Assembly: GCF_021130785.1 (NCBI RefSeq)
Contig: NC_060211.1
Coordinates: 127,818,001 to 127,882,000 of the forward strand
DNA length: 64,000 bases
Direction: 5' to 3'
Source: Homalodisca vitripennis
Taxonomy: Eukaryota; Arthropoda; Insecta; Hemiptera; Cicadellidae
Of this stretch, positions 49,681-62,337 are shown piece by piece. The notes beneath the pieces were generated by a model. That model made no database searches and was not told the DNA's origin. It saw only the letters and a program-made list of their open reading frames with translations. Positions within the stretch are counted from its first letter, which is position 1. Each line of letters opens with the position of its first letter. Both the position numbers and the translations under genes were made by a program.

Positions 49681-52580
49681 AATTTCCCCAGAGACGAAAA
49701 ATGAAATTTCCACTACTACTTGTTTTTCGTGATAAGTAACTTTTAAATCAGTAAAAAGCTACATATTACCTCATCTGTATATCATTTACTAAACAGAATA
49801 TTGTAATGTTTCACAATATAAAAATACTGGTAATGTCTAAAAAAGGACATTTGACATAATGTCAATTATTTATTACAAGTGATACTTTTTATGGATATAA
49901 AATAATATGTCTATATATTCCATAAGAGTTGTTTTTATTTCTCCTCTATACCCATATACTTGCAAAAAACGAGATCTTATTGAAGTAATCTACGATCAAA
50001 TACATTTTCGATTAAAGATAGTCTTCACAGGGAAACGGATATATAGTTTGTATACAGATACAGAGTGCTTGTTGAAGTAAATCTAGAGGGAAGCAGGTTT
50101 CTTGCAGATTATACTCGTATCAGTTTCAAACACACGATACTAATATTATGCAACAAGAGTTTTTCGAACAAACAAACATCTTTTTAGTTTATTTGTGTCT
50201 ATGCTCGCGAAGTACGTATCTCACCTACTACATACAGGGTGAAGGTCAGCTCGCGAAGGTTACTGCTTTGTGTGCGTTAATCCCTCAAATATTAATGATT
50301 ACTTATTAAAGCGGGGACGCTCTACTCATTTTCAATTACATTTCACAAAGTAAACGCGTATAAAACGTATAGTACACGAGGATATATAAGTCGAATACGT
50401 AAACAGACATTTCATTAGGATTTGTTTCATTATTTCGTTTTCAAGTGGGAGTTTTTGCGAGACTACTCGCATACAAATTGTAATGTTTAGTAAATCTTAC
50501 CACCAGAAAATAAAAATTTATGATAGGGGTTTTTGTTATATGTTAAGCTTTGGTAAGCTGTAATATTATGTGTCAATATTTTATTATCCGTTTTCCAAAT
50601 TTGAGAGGATTATATAAAGTTGGACACTCACATTAAACTAAAAAATTTTGATTTCCGTAGCCAAATTTCCGTATTTTTAGATTGTAAACTATTTATTCTT
50701 TTTTGTTTGACTTGGGTATATTTCTAAACATAAAAGAGGAAATTTTTCTGTAAATTATTGCCTTATTACCAAATAACATTGCGAAATTTTATTGTTAGGC
50801 TTGGAGGTATTCAATGTGAAACCCCGCACAAAATATGGACACATGAAAACCTATTAAACAGCCATAAAAAATAAATAAAAGACAGTAAAACTTAAGGTCT
50901 TGCATCCGTACAAATCTTGTACAGTAATCAATATAAGTACTACAACTGCACTTTTCTCGTCCACTAATAATATTCTCATTATAAACATTCTGTGGCCCAT
51001 TAAATTGTAAAACTAAACAAATACTTGAACATCATCTTTTAAGGCTTATCTGAATGTACAGTGTAATGTTGATAAAAATATTCGTATACTTAACAGTCAA
51101 TTTTGTTTTGGTGAAGTTTCAATAAAATCATGAAACTGAATAATAAATATTTTAAAGTATATTATCCATATACACTTGAATTAAAAGCTATTTGTAGGCT
51201 ATATAAACTATATAATATATTCAACTTATATGGAATAATGAATGAATCATGGCTTTTAGTTCGACCAAAGTGTTTCAATAATAATATAAAATATTACTTT
51301 ACAGTTATTGGTCAACTGCCAATTTCTTACATTTACAAATCATCATAGTTTTACTGTAAATATTTGCTAGTAATTAATTCTGTCAGGATTTTACCATTAA
51401 ATTGAACTACGCGTTGTTTGAAAGTTGTCGCTACCTAGAAGCAAATTAAATAACTTCTGGCTGGTTTAGGCGCGTTTATTTGAACGTTGATACTGTGGCC
51501 TACTACAGTACCATCTATCGGGATTACTACTAACTGCGTCCACAGAGATACTTATACGTAAGAATAATACCGTGTCCACTGGTATGAAACATTATTACGG
51601 TATATTTTATTGAAAATATATCCTACACTGTGTTCAAGTCCTTATTTAGGTACAATCATACATTACATAGATATAATTTATTATAATTTAAAATAGTTAA
51701 AAATATGAATAAAAAAAATTGTTAGGCTACAGCAGGTTTTGTATAAATTGAAATAAAAATAAATAGTTTAGAATGTTGATTTAGGCCGAGAAAATTCCAA
51801 GTGGGAAGGAACTTATGAAATGGGGATATTTCTTTAGCTCGAGAACATTCCCAAAAATTGAGAAGTTATGAAAATATTTAGATTTTGAATGTTTTAACGC
51901 CAGTTAAATGTCCTTACAACAAGGTTGAATAAATAGATTCTTAAATTTTAATCCAATAACTGTCATCCCATGCATTGATTTCCTGTTTAAACAATATCCT
52001 GGTAATTTATAGAGCTAAATGGACCAACTATTTTTAACGAGTAATTTCTTCGTCGAACACATGTTCAAACATCCTAAGTCAAAAATATAAAATATGAGCG
52101 ATTTCGATTTTAAAATTATTAATTTCTAGGAATATTATTTTATTTTATTTTTATTTTTAAGCATATTTCGGTTTTTGAGTTTGATTTAGCCATGTAATTT
52201 CCTTTTTAATATTGCGGGCAATAATCCCTGCGAAAATTCTCTCGAATTAACATTCCCAGGAATTGGCGTTTTAAATTGTTTACGTTAGAACAATTAATAT
52301 CACAAATCCGTCACATAACGAGGTACTTGTCGCCTAACGGCGTGACGTCACTATCAACAATTCACAACTACAACGTGTGACTTATTATGTATCCTAGAAT
52401 AGGCTTAGAAGGCTGGTCTAAGCCTAGTTTAACATGTTCTGTACATTACTAAAGTATCTGGGCGGTTGGCCACTAATGGACGGTGGTCATGGTCAGGTAA
52501 TGGCCCCTTCCCAAGCTGTCTCGAAGTGTAATAAGTGAATGGGGAGTCCGTGTAGGAGTGAAAAGTGCTTAAAGATGATA
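49681..52580. other. AT-rich spacer
   Basis: No gene was recognised. The 72-codon frame at 51130-51348 is Tyr/Leu/Asn rich as expected from AT-rich DNA. A palindromic CRE-type TGACGTCA lies at 52343-52350 in a locally G+C-richer stretch (52300-52560). Confidence 0.4.
52343..52350. promoter_or_regulatory. CRE-type palindrome TGACGTCA
   Basis: A perfect CREB/ATF consensus octamer. One site alone is weak evidence of function. Confidence 0.25.
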
Positions 52581-52583
52581 TAT

Positions 52584-52673
52584 ATTACAATGAAATTCTG
52601 TAGTATATAAATTCTATATATATATATATTTGTCTTGTAATTTGATATCAAAACTACAGAATTTCATTGTAAT
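52584..52673. repeat. Short inverted-repeat element, perfect 21-bp arms
   Basis: 52584-52604 (ATTACAATGAAATTCTGTAG and one more base) is the exact reverse complement of 52653-52673, with a TA-rich centre of 48 bp. It could be a small MITE or a hairpin RNA source. Confidence 0.65.
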
Positions 52674-53732
52674 TTTTAATAGTTTGTGAAAAGTTTAACA
52701 TTATAATCAACTAGCAGTTGCACGCCATTACTATTAAATAACGAGTACGTCATACACATGTATTTTTAAATGGCTTAATAAACACTCCGGAAAATAAGTG
52801 ATGGTCTCTGGAAGATATTCCATCTCCTGATCAATTTCAGAAAAACTAAAATTTAATTTTAAAGAGCAATGTTTTAAGACTCTGAAGTTGGAGAGTGAAA
52901 TACTAATAAAATACACAAGTTTCTCTGCAATATTCCATATCTCCAAGAAATTAATTAATAAATTGAAATATTTAAAGCCAGGTGAAGGTATATTAAGTCC
53001 CCCTAGTAATCATAGTAGAACCAATATGATGGAGCCCTATAATAATTTTGAATCGGAATATTCTCGAAATAAGTCCATAAGATATTATAAAGTGCATTGC
53101 ATTACCGTTTAGTAATAATTCGATAATACATTCATTACATAGTACATTTATTTATCATTGGATATTCTGTAGTTTAAAAACATTTCTTATTTTGTTCCTA
53201 ACAGTATGGATTTTACGGGAGAATGACGTTTCATAGTTACATTTAGTAAAATAATAAACGAAAACTTATCGTTCTATGTTATTAATTTCAAGATTTTCGG
53301 ATTTGAGGAATTTTGAGTAAGAAATTAGTAACACATAAAAAAGGATGTAATAGTTCACCATGGTTTCCCGATCTCATAGCTTTGATTTTACCGATTCATC
53401 GATAAAACCGATTTTTAGTTCTTACTTTGGCAAAGATCCGAATTGTGGCGTGTAGTCCACTTGGACATTCGGTAAGTTCACACAGCCTATACTGACCGAA
53501 TACTGAATATGGTTCTTTAGTTGTAAAACCCTCATTCACTTAAACATTTCACATACCTGATCTCTAGCTGAACTGCGTCACCGCACACTAGGCACCTACA
53601 CTACCACACAAACGACGGCGGGATTGGCAACTTGAGAGTAATGGCCACACCCTGGTGTTTTGAATAAAGATAAAGCGAAAACCGTGTCTCTGCAGTAGAA
53701 AAAATCGACTTTGTTTCGACGAAGTCTCTTTA

Positions 53733-54116
53733 TCAATTTTTCTGGATCATGCGCTGAGTCACGAAGCTCGCATGTCCAGCAGCAAGCATGCAAGTGCATG
53801 AGCGGTGCTCGCGGGGGGGGGGCACGTCATCGTTGTTCCAGATAGCGAGAGAGTAAAGAACACCCCGAATGTACTGAAATAGAAATCCAAACCTGGCAAA
53901 CCCACCCTCATCGATTAGTCGCGGTGATTTACTTGTATTTATAGGTAAAATATTCTGCATCCCATTTCCGTTGTCAAATCCAGCTTTAGACACGCTTTCG
54001 AGTACTTTTGCCAAGAGAATGTTTAAGATTATTAATAAAGAAATAAGCGCGCCTTGATAATTACTAAACGACCCTTTGGATTTTGATTTCCTCCTATTGC
54101 TTACTGCTATATTCAT
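53733..54116 (-). CDS. 127-codon ORF, unrecognised
   Basis: The longest open frame in the window. It begins MNIAVSNRRKSKSKG, has one hydrophobic segment (GALISLLIILNILLAKV, about residues 23-39) and ends in a Cys/His-containing tail. Base composition is richer in G+C than the surroundings. No family is recognised, and the end of the frame runs over a G9 tract (53813-53821), where the read length may be uncertain. It could be chance or a mobile-element fragment. Confidence 0.2.
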   Translation of the reverse strand: MNIAVSNRRKSKSKGSFSNYQGALISLLIILNILLAKVLESVSKAGFDNGNGMQNILPINTSKSPRLIDEGGFARFGFLFQYIRGVLYSLAIWNNDDVPPPREHRSCTCMLAAGHASFVTQRMIQKN

Positions 54117-54145
54117 AAAAGTGGTGAATATAATAAGGAGTTAAG

Positions 54146-54149
<4 letters not shown>

Positions 54150-54185
<36 letters not shown>

Positions 54186-54358
54186 TATATATATATAAGG
54201 TAAATAAATTGGATAAGAAAAATATTTAGAAAATCATACGTTATTTCTTCTTGGTCCTCACACACATCAGAAGAGGACAGCGTTCATGGAGTATACACGG
54301 TCGTGACAATGACTCAAATATATATGTATATGTATATTTACATATACATATATAATAC

Positions 54359-54396
<38 letters not shown>
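54150..54396. repeat. Cluster of (TA)n microsatellites
   Basis: TA runs at about 54150-54197 and 54359-54395, with a TATACATATA palindrome-rich stretch near 54318-54355. Confidence 0.85.
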
Positions 54397-54571
54397 CGAT
54401 TAATTGTTTATTGAAATTCAATAAGGCTATTGCCATTTATACAAATTTAATGTAAATCAAAATCATTTGACAGGTATTTGGTCTTCCGATCATATGTTAG
54501 TTTGGTTATTTAAACGCATATGTGACAGATACGGCCATATATATAAAATACTTGAATTCGTAATAAGTGAA

Positions 54572-54660
54572 GGCTCTGTGGTGTAATGGTAGCACACTCA
54601 CCCGGCAAGTGAGAGTACTTTTTTGCGATTCGAATATTTAGTGAAATTACTTTTTGCGAT
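54572..54660 (+). repeat. tRNA-like SINE fragment lacking the B box
   Basis: 54572-54615 repeats the 5' part of 49225-49266, with a cleaner D arm (GTGT/GCAC). It then jumps straight to TACTT, skipping 31 bases that hold the whole T arm in the other copy. The following bases (GAATATTTAGTGAAATTA) resemble those after the first copy. Confidence 0.65.
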
Positions 54661-54734
54661 TGAATATTTATATATATATTATATATATATAAATATTTAT
54701 AAAAATATACATATATATATATATATATATATAA

Positions 54735-54812
54735 TTGTGTAATTTTTTACAAATTTACGGTACCATTAACCTTTTACGGTGCATTACAACCTTTGAAAGT
54801 TTATATCTACAT

Positions 54813-54843
<31 letters not shown>

Positions 54844-54848
54844 TTATT

Positions 54849-54888
<40 letters not shown>

Positions 54889-55095
54889 GTAATAATCATT
54901 TTTATATTTGACAAATAACATTAATAAAAATAGAATTAAGTTATTGTTTTCAAGAATAATTAAGTTGTTAGTCTAATTGCAAACTCCCAGAGCACAAACA
55001 TTTGTCAGTAAATAATGTAGATATAAACTTTCAGCGGTTGTAATGCACCGTAAAAGGTTAATGGTACCGTAAATTTGTAAACAATTACAATTTGC
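54735..55095. mobile_element. Inverted-repeat element with ~80-bp arms
   Basis: The arm at 54735-54815 (containing ACAAATTTACGGTACCATTA and TTTTACGGTGCATTACAAC) returns in reverse complement at about 55014-55095, with few differences. The centre contains (TA)n runs. There is no coding sequence, so it is MITE-like. No target-site duplication was identified. Confidence 0.65.
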
Positions 55096-57640
55096 GTTCC
55101 ATCACAACCGTTATAGACTTGCTAGTGTTTATGGTATTACATTTTAAAAACTTCATCGGCTTCCTCATTAAAAACGTATATGTGGTATTATATAAATGTT
55201 TATCTTGTTTTGAGAATGCAAGCAAAACGGTTGTGCTAAATTTAAGTTTGTAATCTTTACTGGTTGAGTAAAAAATGAAAACTAAAAACACATGTATACA
55301 GACAGACGGCACACTAAGCACATCTGACCCATTTTTATATTGTATATTTTGTTTGTCTTGACAAGAAGAACAAATTTTATAAATGCTGTCGAAGAGTTCG
55401 TGAAAGTATGTGTCTGTGAATTTATATTCTGTATGCATATGGGCCTACATCTTCTATACGTCATTATGGCTTCTCACACAATACAATATCTTGTCCTGAT
55501 AAATCAAGCATTAAACTAGTTGCAATTAATCAAAAGAATTTCAGTTTCTCCAACAGTCGTATTCAGGTCAAGTATTTTTGTCAATCGATGCTTTCTGAAT
55601 TAAATACCTATGGTTGTGTATACAAATTAAATTGATATGTATATATAACTAAATGAATATTTTTATAACATCAAGTTGCGCAAAATACATACAAATTATT
55701 TTTATTATCATTTGGTGTATTGAAAATATTTATTATTAATTGTCCACAAACTATTTTATAAATATTAGGCCTAGTTAGTGTTTTAGTAGCAGTGGCATCT
55801 CTGGGGAAATTCTGTTAAAATTTTACATCTTCCTTGCAAACAAACGTCCTTAAACTAATTTCATCATTAACATTCCCTTGAGCGAGCGTCCTTATCAGCC
55901 AAGTGTCCTGTAAACGCGTGTCCTACAATTATCACCCACTCCTCTGTTTGTTTACGTGCAGCACACAATTTATACGGAGGGCAAACATACTTTTTTCTCA
56001 GGTCGATAGAAGGTCTGAACAGGACAAGTCGCTGACCGTGTAGGGTCGATGTTGATAATCCTCCTTAGAGTGACCTCGACTGTCGTTCGCGACCTCCTGC
56101 AGACATATGGCACAGGTCCTGCACACCCTTGGTCCAGATACTGTCCACTTCCTTTTGGCACGAGATGTCGCATATTTTTTCAACCATTATTTTCCAGTTG
56201 TGTATATTCCTTAATGTCTCGTCGATTTCAGAAAATTCGTATCAAATTTCCAGGGATAAAATAATGTAAATATATTTTGCTTTTTTCTCGCCAGCAAATA
56301 AGTCCATACAACGGGATAGAGGTAATAAAAGAAGTTAATTATGAAGTAAATAGATTTTAGCAAGCCACATTGCTTTAAAGTGCACCAAAGTATTCCAAAC
56401 AAAATTTTGGAGGAATCATTTATTTTTACGAATAATTTTGCAAAACGAATCTCGGAATCCAGAGGATGGATCTTGCCAGAATTAAATTTGCGTACTCTTT
56501 TAATCAAAGTAAACTGTTCTTTTCAGTACTAATACTTTTAGTACAGTACTAGTACTAAAATTGAAATATTTAGAAAAGAGTTAATAACTACCATAGTGTA
56601 AGCGGGTGTGTATTACTGGTAGTTTCGGTTTAACATCGAATCACAAAAATGGCTCTCCAAAGTGAGGACGAAATATATTTATGATATTAGTTAAAAATGT
56701 TTCGACATTGAAAACCAGAAAACATGGAAGATAGTTATGGCATCCTTACTAACAACGAGATAAACGCTGAACAATATGTAAATCAATAAACTTACAGACT
56801 GACGGGTATTAGTATTGCTTACTTTGTTCAGTAAGTCCTCACACGTGTATGATTAGTTGATTTTTCTAAGGATATTCTTCCTACATCAGTAGCACTCTAA
56901 TGAGTTAGGAAAAAACAGTCCAAACGGTTTTTTTTTATTTTGTATTGCTCTCCCCTGGATTAGAACGTGTGACCCCTTGGTTAATGAACCACAGCCCTAC
57001 CCCTACGCTATCTTGAAGCTCAAGGGTAGCGTTTAATAAAGGTTTTAATAAGAAATTTAATTTAACTTGGGATATTAAATTCCCAGAAAAGAGAAAAAAA
57101 TCATAGCGTAACATTTTATATATTTTGCTGCAACCTTTAGAATAAGATTTTTTAGACCTTCAAACTTTAACGGCGTAATTATTTAAACTATATTTCCTGT
57201 CATAGGTCGAGCAACTTAGTATTAAAACATAGCATTGCTATTTTATTGCATATAACAACACACTCATACATGCATCACTTACATAACCTTCCAGGAAGGG
57301 TGGTTCAATACTTCATTTGTCATTTTAATTCATATATTTGATACTAAAAAAGAATTAAAAATACGAGTATTGTCTTGTCTGCTGATTATCTTCATAAAAT
57401 ATTCAATCTAAAAAACAGATATAACGATACTTTAGTCGACTCAGTGACTCCGATATCTCTAGGAAGACCAGTGTTTGAAACCGTTCTATCCGTGGTGTTG
57501 TTTGAAGCAGAACTTGTAACTGCTTTTCCAGTTAAGAAAACCTTTCCGACTAAAGCTTATTTAAACACTTACTTAAAACTTAGGTTCTCAAGCAGCACAG
57601 CTCCCTGTCTTGTAGTGAGCAACTGAATGAATGGTAGGGG
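55096..57640. other. Spacer with one G+C-richer patch
   Basis: 55860-56180 is richer in G+C and holds two overlapping minus-strand frames of 61 and 67 codons (one with VCRTCAICLQEV). Neither matches a family I know. A palindromic TAGTAC cluster lies at 56520-56565. Confidence 0.35.
56957..57010 (-). repeat. Decayed tRNA-derived SINE fragment
   Basis: On the minus strand TAGCGTAGGGG (57010-57000) fits a Pol III box A, and GTTCTAATCCA (56967-56957) is a two-mismatch box B about 33 bases further on, the usual tRNA spacing. Between them is a TGGTT/AACCA hairpin. Confidence 0.4.
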
Positions 57641-57649
57641 ATGTGCCGT

Positions 57650-58060
57650 TACTGAATGAATGACGAGTTAGGAGTACGCCACACCACGTGTCGCGCAGCA
57701 GGCTCCGATGAGGTCGTATGCAAAATTTCAAGTATATAGCTACATGTGCTACTAAGTCACATGTCAAAATGTCACATGATTGTGCTTAGTTTGTTTAAGA
57801 ATTGATTTATTCTGCAATTTTCTCGTTGCCATCTAGTTAGCCACCACAATTTAATAATGTTAGGTAATGCTCATCTAAGTCCCATGGAGTCACATGCACC
57901 TTCATTGAACTCGATGAATGAATGAAGATTCATGCAAAATTTCAAATCTAGGTAAATATGTCAATTCGTTCTCGAGACGTACTGACAGAGAGACGTAAAT
58001 TACATTTTAGTAGCCCTTCGGGTAATAGACTTCGCTGGCGCTCAGCCAATGAACTGTTTT
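57650..58060 (+). repeat. Interspersed repeat family, forward copy
   Basis: Contains CACACCACGTGTCGCGCAGC, TCTGCAATTTTCTCGTTGCC and GACTTCGCTGGCGCTCAGCC, matching the copies at 8760-9720 and, in reverse, 15060-15440. Confidence 0.65.
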
Positions 58061-60829
58061 TGTCATTAAAATCACTTTACTACTAAAATATACTCATTTT
58101 TGTATTAAGAACTCAGAATCCGGAGGAAAATATTAGTTATAGATCGTATATAGGCCTGAAAGATTTCCTTTACTGTTTAGATTGACACATTACTTTTATG
58201 CTGTTGATCTAATCTCGCATTGGTATAGGAAGTTACTCTGAAACTATCTCAAATTTGGATGGCTTACATATGTCGCGAGATATGTGTTGGATTTGTCCTG
58301 ACGCGCAAAATTTTATTGCGGTATTTTAACGTGATCTGTACGTCTACGTTCCGTTTCTAGTCAACGCGAGCACTACTTGAGAGGTCTGATATGTTCAGAC
58401 TGACTAGGAGTCTTCAATGTGACCTCAGACAACGCGAGAATCAAAGATGTCCTTTTACAATCAGTGAACACCTAAGAAGTTCAGAGCTCGCATCAAATTG
58501 TACTTATCTGGCCATTGTGTTATTTATTAGTCGATATTTTAAGGATGACTCGGCCTAACTGGATATTTCTACTCATTCTTTATAACTTTAATCTCATACA
58601 AGACTTTGAAGCCTTGTGTCTTAAAAAATTAATTACTTTATTTTCGTGCAGTTGGTCTTACAGATGACATCGCACACCCCTCGTTATATATATATATATA
58701 TATATATTTCGTGATTGTTACTAACTCAAGTTGCCAGGACAATGTTTAAAGGAGGTAATGAGAATTTTCAGTAGGATCTAGATGGAAATTCATAATCCGT
58801 TGTCGGAGAGATTTACTCATATTCCTCTTGAGAGATTTGAATAAGATAGGCTTAGTTCTAACCTGTCTACCAATTTGGCTGATACATTTTTGCTAACAGT
58901 ATAGGTAACTATTTATGTTCAATAGCAAACATTGACATTTAAAGGTGTTAGAAAAATGCTGCACCGCAAGGGACTGCTTGCTTTTTTTCCTATCCGGAAA
59001 CATACTCAGCAAGTATTGTTTATCAAATGTATTATTTCATTATGAGAATGTTAAAGAGCGTAACCTTTACTCTCTGCTCCCTACAGGTATCGGTCATTTC
59101 TTTTTCTTTTTCAATTGTTCATTTTTTAACCAATGAACTGATATTCAGTTTGTTAGTGGATTGACAAAACTTGCAAAAAGTGCATCATGTGTGATTCACT
59201 GAGCAGCTATTATAATTGAACAAATATACTCTCGTAAGATTAACATTACGACTTTAAAATCCCTACAGTCATTTTTTTTCTTTTACACTCTATGTCCTAC
59301 AGTTTTATGTACTTGAAATCCACAGATGGCACAGAGTAAGGTTTACATTATCAATACTTTATACGTTTGTTACCAGCATGTAATTGAATCAAAGGAGAAG
59401 TAAAATTGCTTTCTCAAATCAATTAATTTGAGTCTCTTAGTGTTAAATTATCAAAACATTTATGTTGAAAATAAATACCTCAAAGTAAACTACCATGCCC
59501 ATTATCATTATGTTATTATATCAAGTTAACTTTAAATTTGCACCGTGCATTAAGATCACTTCATGTTTCTGCAAAGAGACTGTAAATGCTTTGCAACATC
59601 TATAAATTAAGTGGAGACATTATTTATGTGTCATATTATTTATTTGTTATTGCCAATCGTTGTTGAATTTTTATATTTTATTTCTTCTTATTTTTACGTA
59701 TTTGGTAATCTCACATTGTAAATAAATGCGTTACGTTGAGATTTTCTGTTTAAATAAATAAGTGACTCGCTGCAACAATAACCAACAATAAACAATAACA
59801 TTTGATTTGTTAAATAGTGGTCCTGAAATGTATCTAATAAAGATTCCTAAATTTTTTTGTTATGGTAAAAAAAGGACGTATATAAAATTCTGTTCTTTGT
59901 TTGCTTTGTAGAAAAACTTATTTATTTTAAGAGGAAACGTTGTAGTCTCACGATCCTGTCTTACCTGTATAAAAAACTAAACACATACAATAGTCTAAAA
60001 ATAGCTCTTCAATTCTTGCACATATCATTATGCAGATGAATGGTCTTAGCTAAGGATAAAACCTTGACATTATGGTATTGATTTTTTTTTTAGAAAAAAA
60101 CAATGCCTTACACAATCACCGATATGCGCAGTTGCACAGTCCAGGACACTTAGGATGAACCGGTTCCGGTATTCCGCTCTATGTACAACTTCACAACTCG
60201 AGTCTTCTGAGATTGATAAGCTAACACAATGTCAATTATGTCATGAAATATATCTTTTTGTGAAGTTACAGAATAGGTCTCATATAAAAAAATTCAATTA
60301 GTCAAGGTTGTGTATGTACAAAAGAGTATTAACTGTGGCAGAGAGGAACACTTATTTTCATTACTCTGTTTGGAGACTCGAGAAATTAAGTAAAAATATG
60401 TAATGTCAATGCAAATGAGAAAATCTTCAATGAATGTTGCGGTTCCACTGATGAGTGCCTCACCATTTATACAAGTATAGGACTTAAACCACAGCCTACT
60501 TTGGGAGACACAATGGCAGAAGTGTAACCGCAAATATTACAGAAAATATGCAAAAAGTATTTCACTCCATAGAATATTAGCCTCCTTTAGAAAAATATGT
60601 ATTTTTAATGTAAACATTATCCGCTAACTCCAAAATGCTCTATTATAAACTTTGTACAAAAACTAATAATCCAGACATACAATCAAACATTTTAAATAAT
60701 TAAAGCCATGCTTTTTCTGACACTTACGTAACAAATATAATACTTAAAGTATAAACTAAAATTTACTGTAAATATAAATTAACTATAGTATTAGTACAGT
60801 AGTATAAACCCAAATTACCTTCACGATAA
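58061..60829. other. AT-rich spacer
   Basis: No gene was recognised. A short (TA)n run lies at 58685-58708, and TTACGTAA occurs once at 60724-60731. Confidence 0.4.
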
Positions 60830-61114
60830 GTCTTATAATTTCGCTGATACAGGTATTGGTGTGTTTAAATGATAGAGTTAAAGATGCTGGTCTATTTGTT
60901 TCTGGAAACTTGATTCATCATCGCCCGACATTAAACTCTATGCACGTATTGCGTTTAAATAACAGTAGATACGTGCATAGAATTTAATGTCGGGCGATGA
61001 TGAATCAAGTTTTCAGAAACAACTATTTGGTCTATAGGTCTAGAAGGTCTATACCAGCATCTTTAACTCTATCATTTAAACACACCAATGCCTGTATCAG
61101 CGAGATTATAAGAC
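60830..61114. mobile_element. Near-perfect palindromic (foldback) element
   Basis: The left arm begins GTCTTATAAT at 60830 and the right arm ends ATTATAAGAC at 61114. The arms pair over roughly 110-120 bp with a centre near 60951-60970 and a 24-bp insertion in the right arm near 61025-61050. No coding sequence is present and no target-site duplication was found. Confidence 0.7.
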
Positions 61115-61209
61115 CAATAGGTTGAGCTTTAGCAAAACCTATCACTTGTAACGCCGAAAAATGGAGACCGATACTCGAAAACGAACTGACTTAGACACTA
61201 GAAATTGTA

Positions 61210-61730
61210 CATGTATATAGCTTCATTACATACAACAAATACTGAGTTCGATGATGGTGCATGTTACTTCCATGGGATTTGACTGGGGTTAGCGAATATT
61301 TTTAGATTCGTAAGCGTGATGGCAACGACACCATAGCAGAATAAATAAATTTGAAAACAAAACTCAGTACACCCATAAGAGATTGAAACATGTGGCATAT
61401 AGCGTAACTTACTATCGCAACACATTGATCATATTTTTATAGTGACTTGGAGTGAAGACTATCAACAGTTAAACACTGATATGAAAACCAAATTGAATGA
61501 ACAAAAATCTGAACGTATCACGTGGCAAGATATGTACAGAAATGTTTTACATGTAGACTTTAAATTTAGCATGAAACTTCATTTTTGCAAGAATGATTTA
61601 TATGCTGCGTAATTTTGTGTTAACTCCTGTTTCATATGATAGTGCATAGGGCATCTCGAGAATGTAATGAGTTATAGATTTGGAATTTTGCATTCAACCT
61701 CAGCGAAGCCTTGTTACGACACATGGTATG
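61210..61730 (-). repeat. Interspersed repeat family, reverse copy
   Basis: GAGTTCGATGATGGTGCATG, then AATAAATAAATTTGAAAACA, then TTCTCGAG-like and CTCAGCGAAGCCTTGTTACG blocks match the reverse copy at 15060-15440 in order. Confidence 0.65.
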
Positions 61731-62148
61731 GTGGCCCTCTACCTTGTAGTATTAATGAGAGAGTTAAAACCCAGCAAAGTACAGCAGAATGGTAACGAGA
61801 ACACAGAGTCCTCGATCTGGTTTGACAGGTTGGAGCATTGAACTTTATACGTGACAAGCGGAAAGCGTCATCAACTTGATAATGTAGACTTTTATATGAA
61901 CAAATTAATTGGATCAGTATTCTTCCTTTTGTAAGCTTTTGCATTTGAAACAACTCTAGCAACTCCATATAAGGCACCGCATACATATAATGACCGATTT
62001 ATTTGTAATATACAAATCTCCACTATCTTGTTTGTATTATTTTTCAATTTCTTCCGAGCAATATCTCGGAATTCGGTTCCCCACAACGCATGCACGCTCT
62101 AAGACCGACCGAATGTGAGCAGTATGTTATGTCCTGAAATCATACTTT

Positions 62149-62337
62149 GGTATTTTCTGATTAAACGGAGGCCATACGGAGGCCATCAATAATAAACGGG
62201 ATTTAGCAAATTTGGGTGGGCACACAATAATACTAACGGTTAGGTTAGGTAAGGATAGGTTAGTAAACCTAAATCGCCTAACCACACCAGCCGCAGCGTG
62301 CTTTTAATAGGTGGCCTCCGTTTAATCAGAAAGTACC
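62149..62337. mobile_element. 189-bp MITE with 8-bp target-site duplication
   Basis: The element starts GGTATTTTCTGATTAAACGG and ends with the reverse complement of GGTACTTTCTGATTAAACGG; the 26-bp ends differ at one base. It is flanked by CATACTTT on both sides (62141-62148 and 62338-62345). An 8-bp duplication fits hAT-type or Merlin-type transposition; which one is not settled. Inside is TTAGG-like sequence (62238-62264). Confidence 0.9.

Noticed and set aside
55998..56183. Cys-containing minus-strand frame considered as the end of a piggyBac-type transposase
   Set aside because: The spacing of Cys and His does not fit the family's zinc-binding tail, and no upstream transposase motifs are present.
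62236..62266. TTAGG-like run as a telomere remnant
   Set aside because: It lies inside the defined MITE and is too short and irregular.
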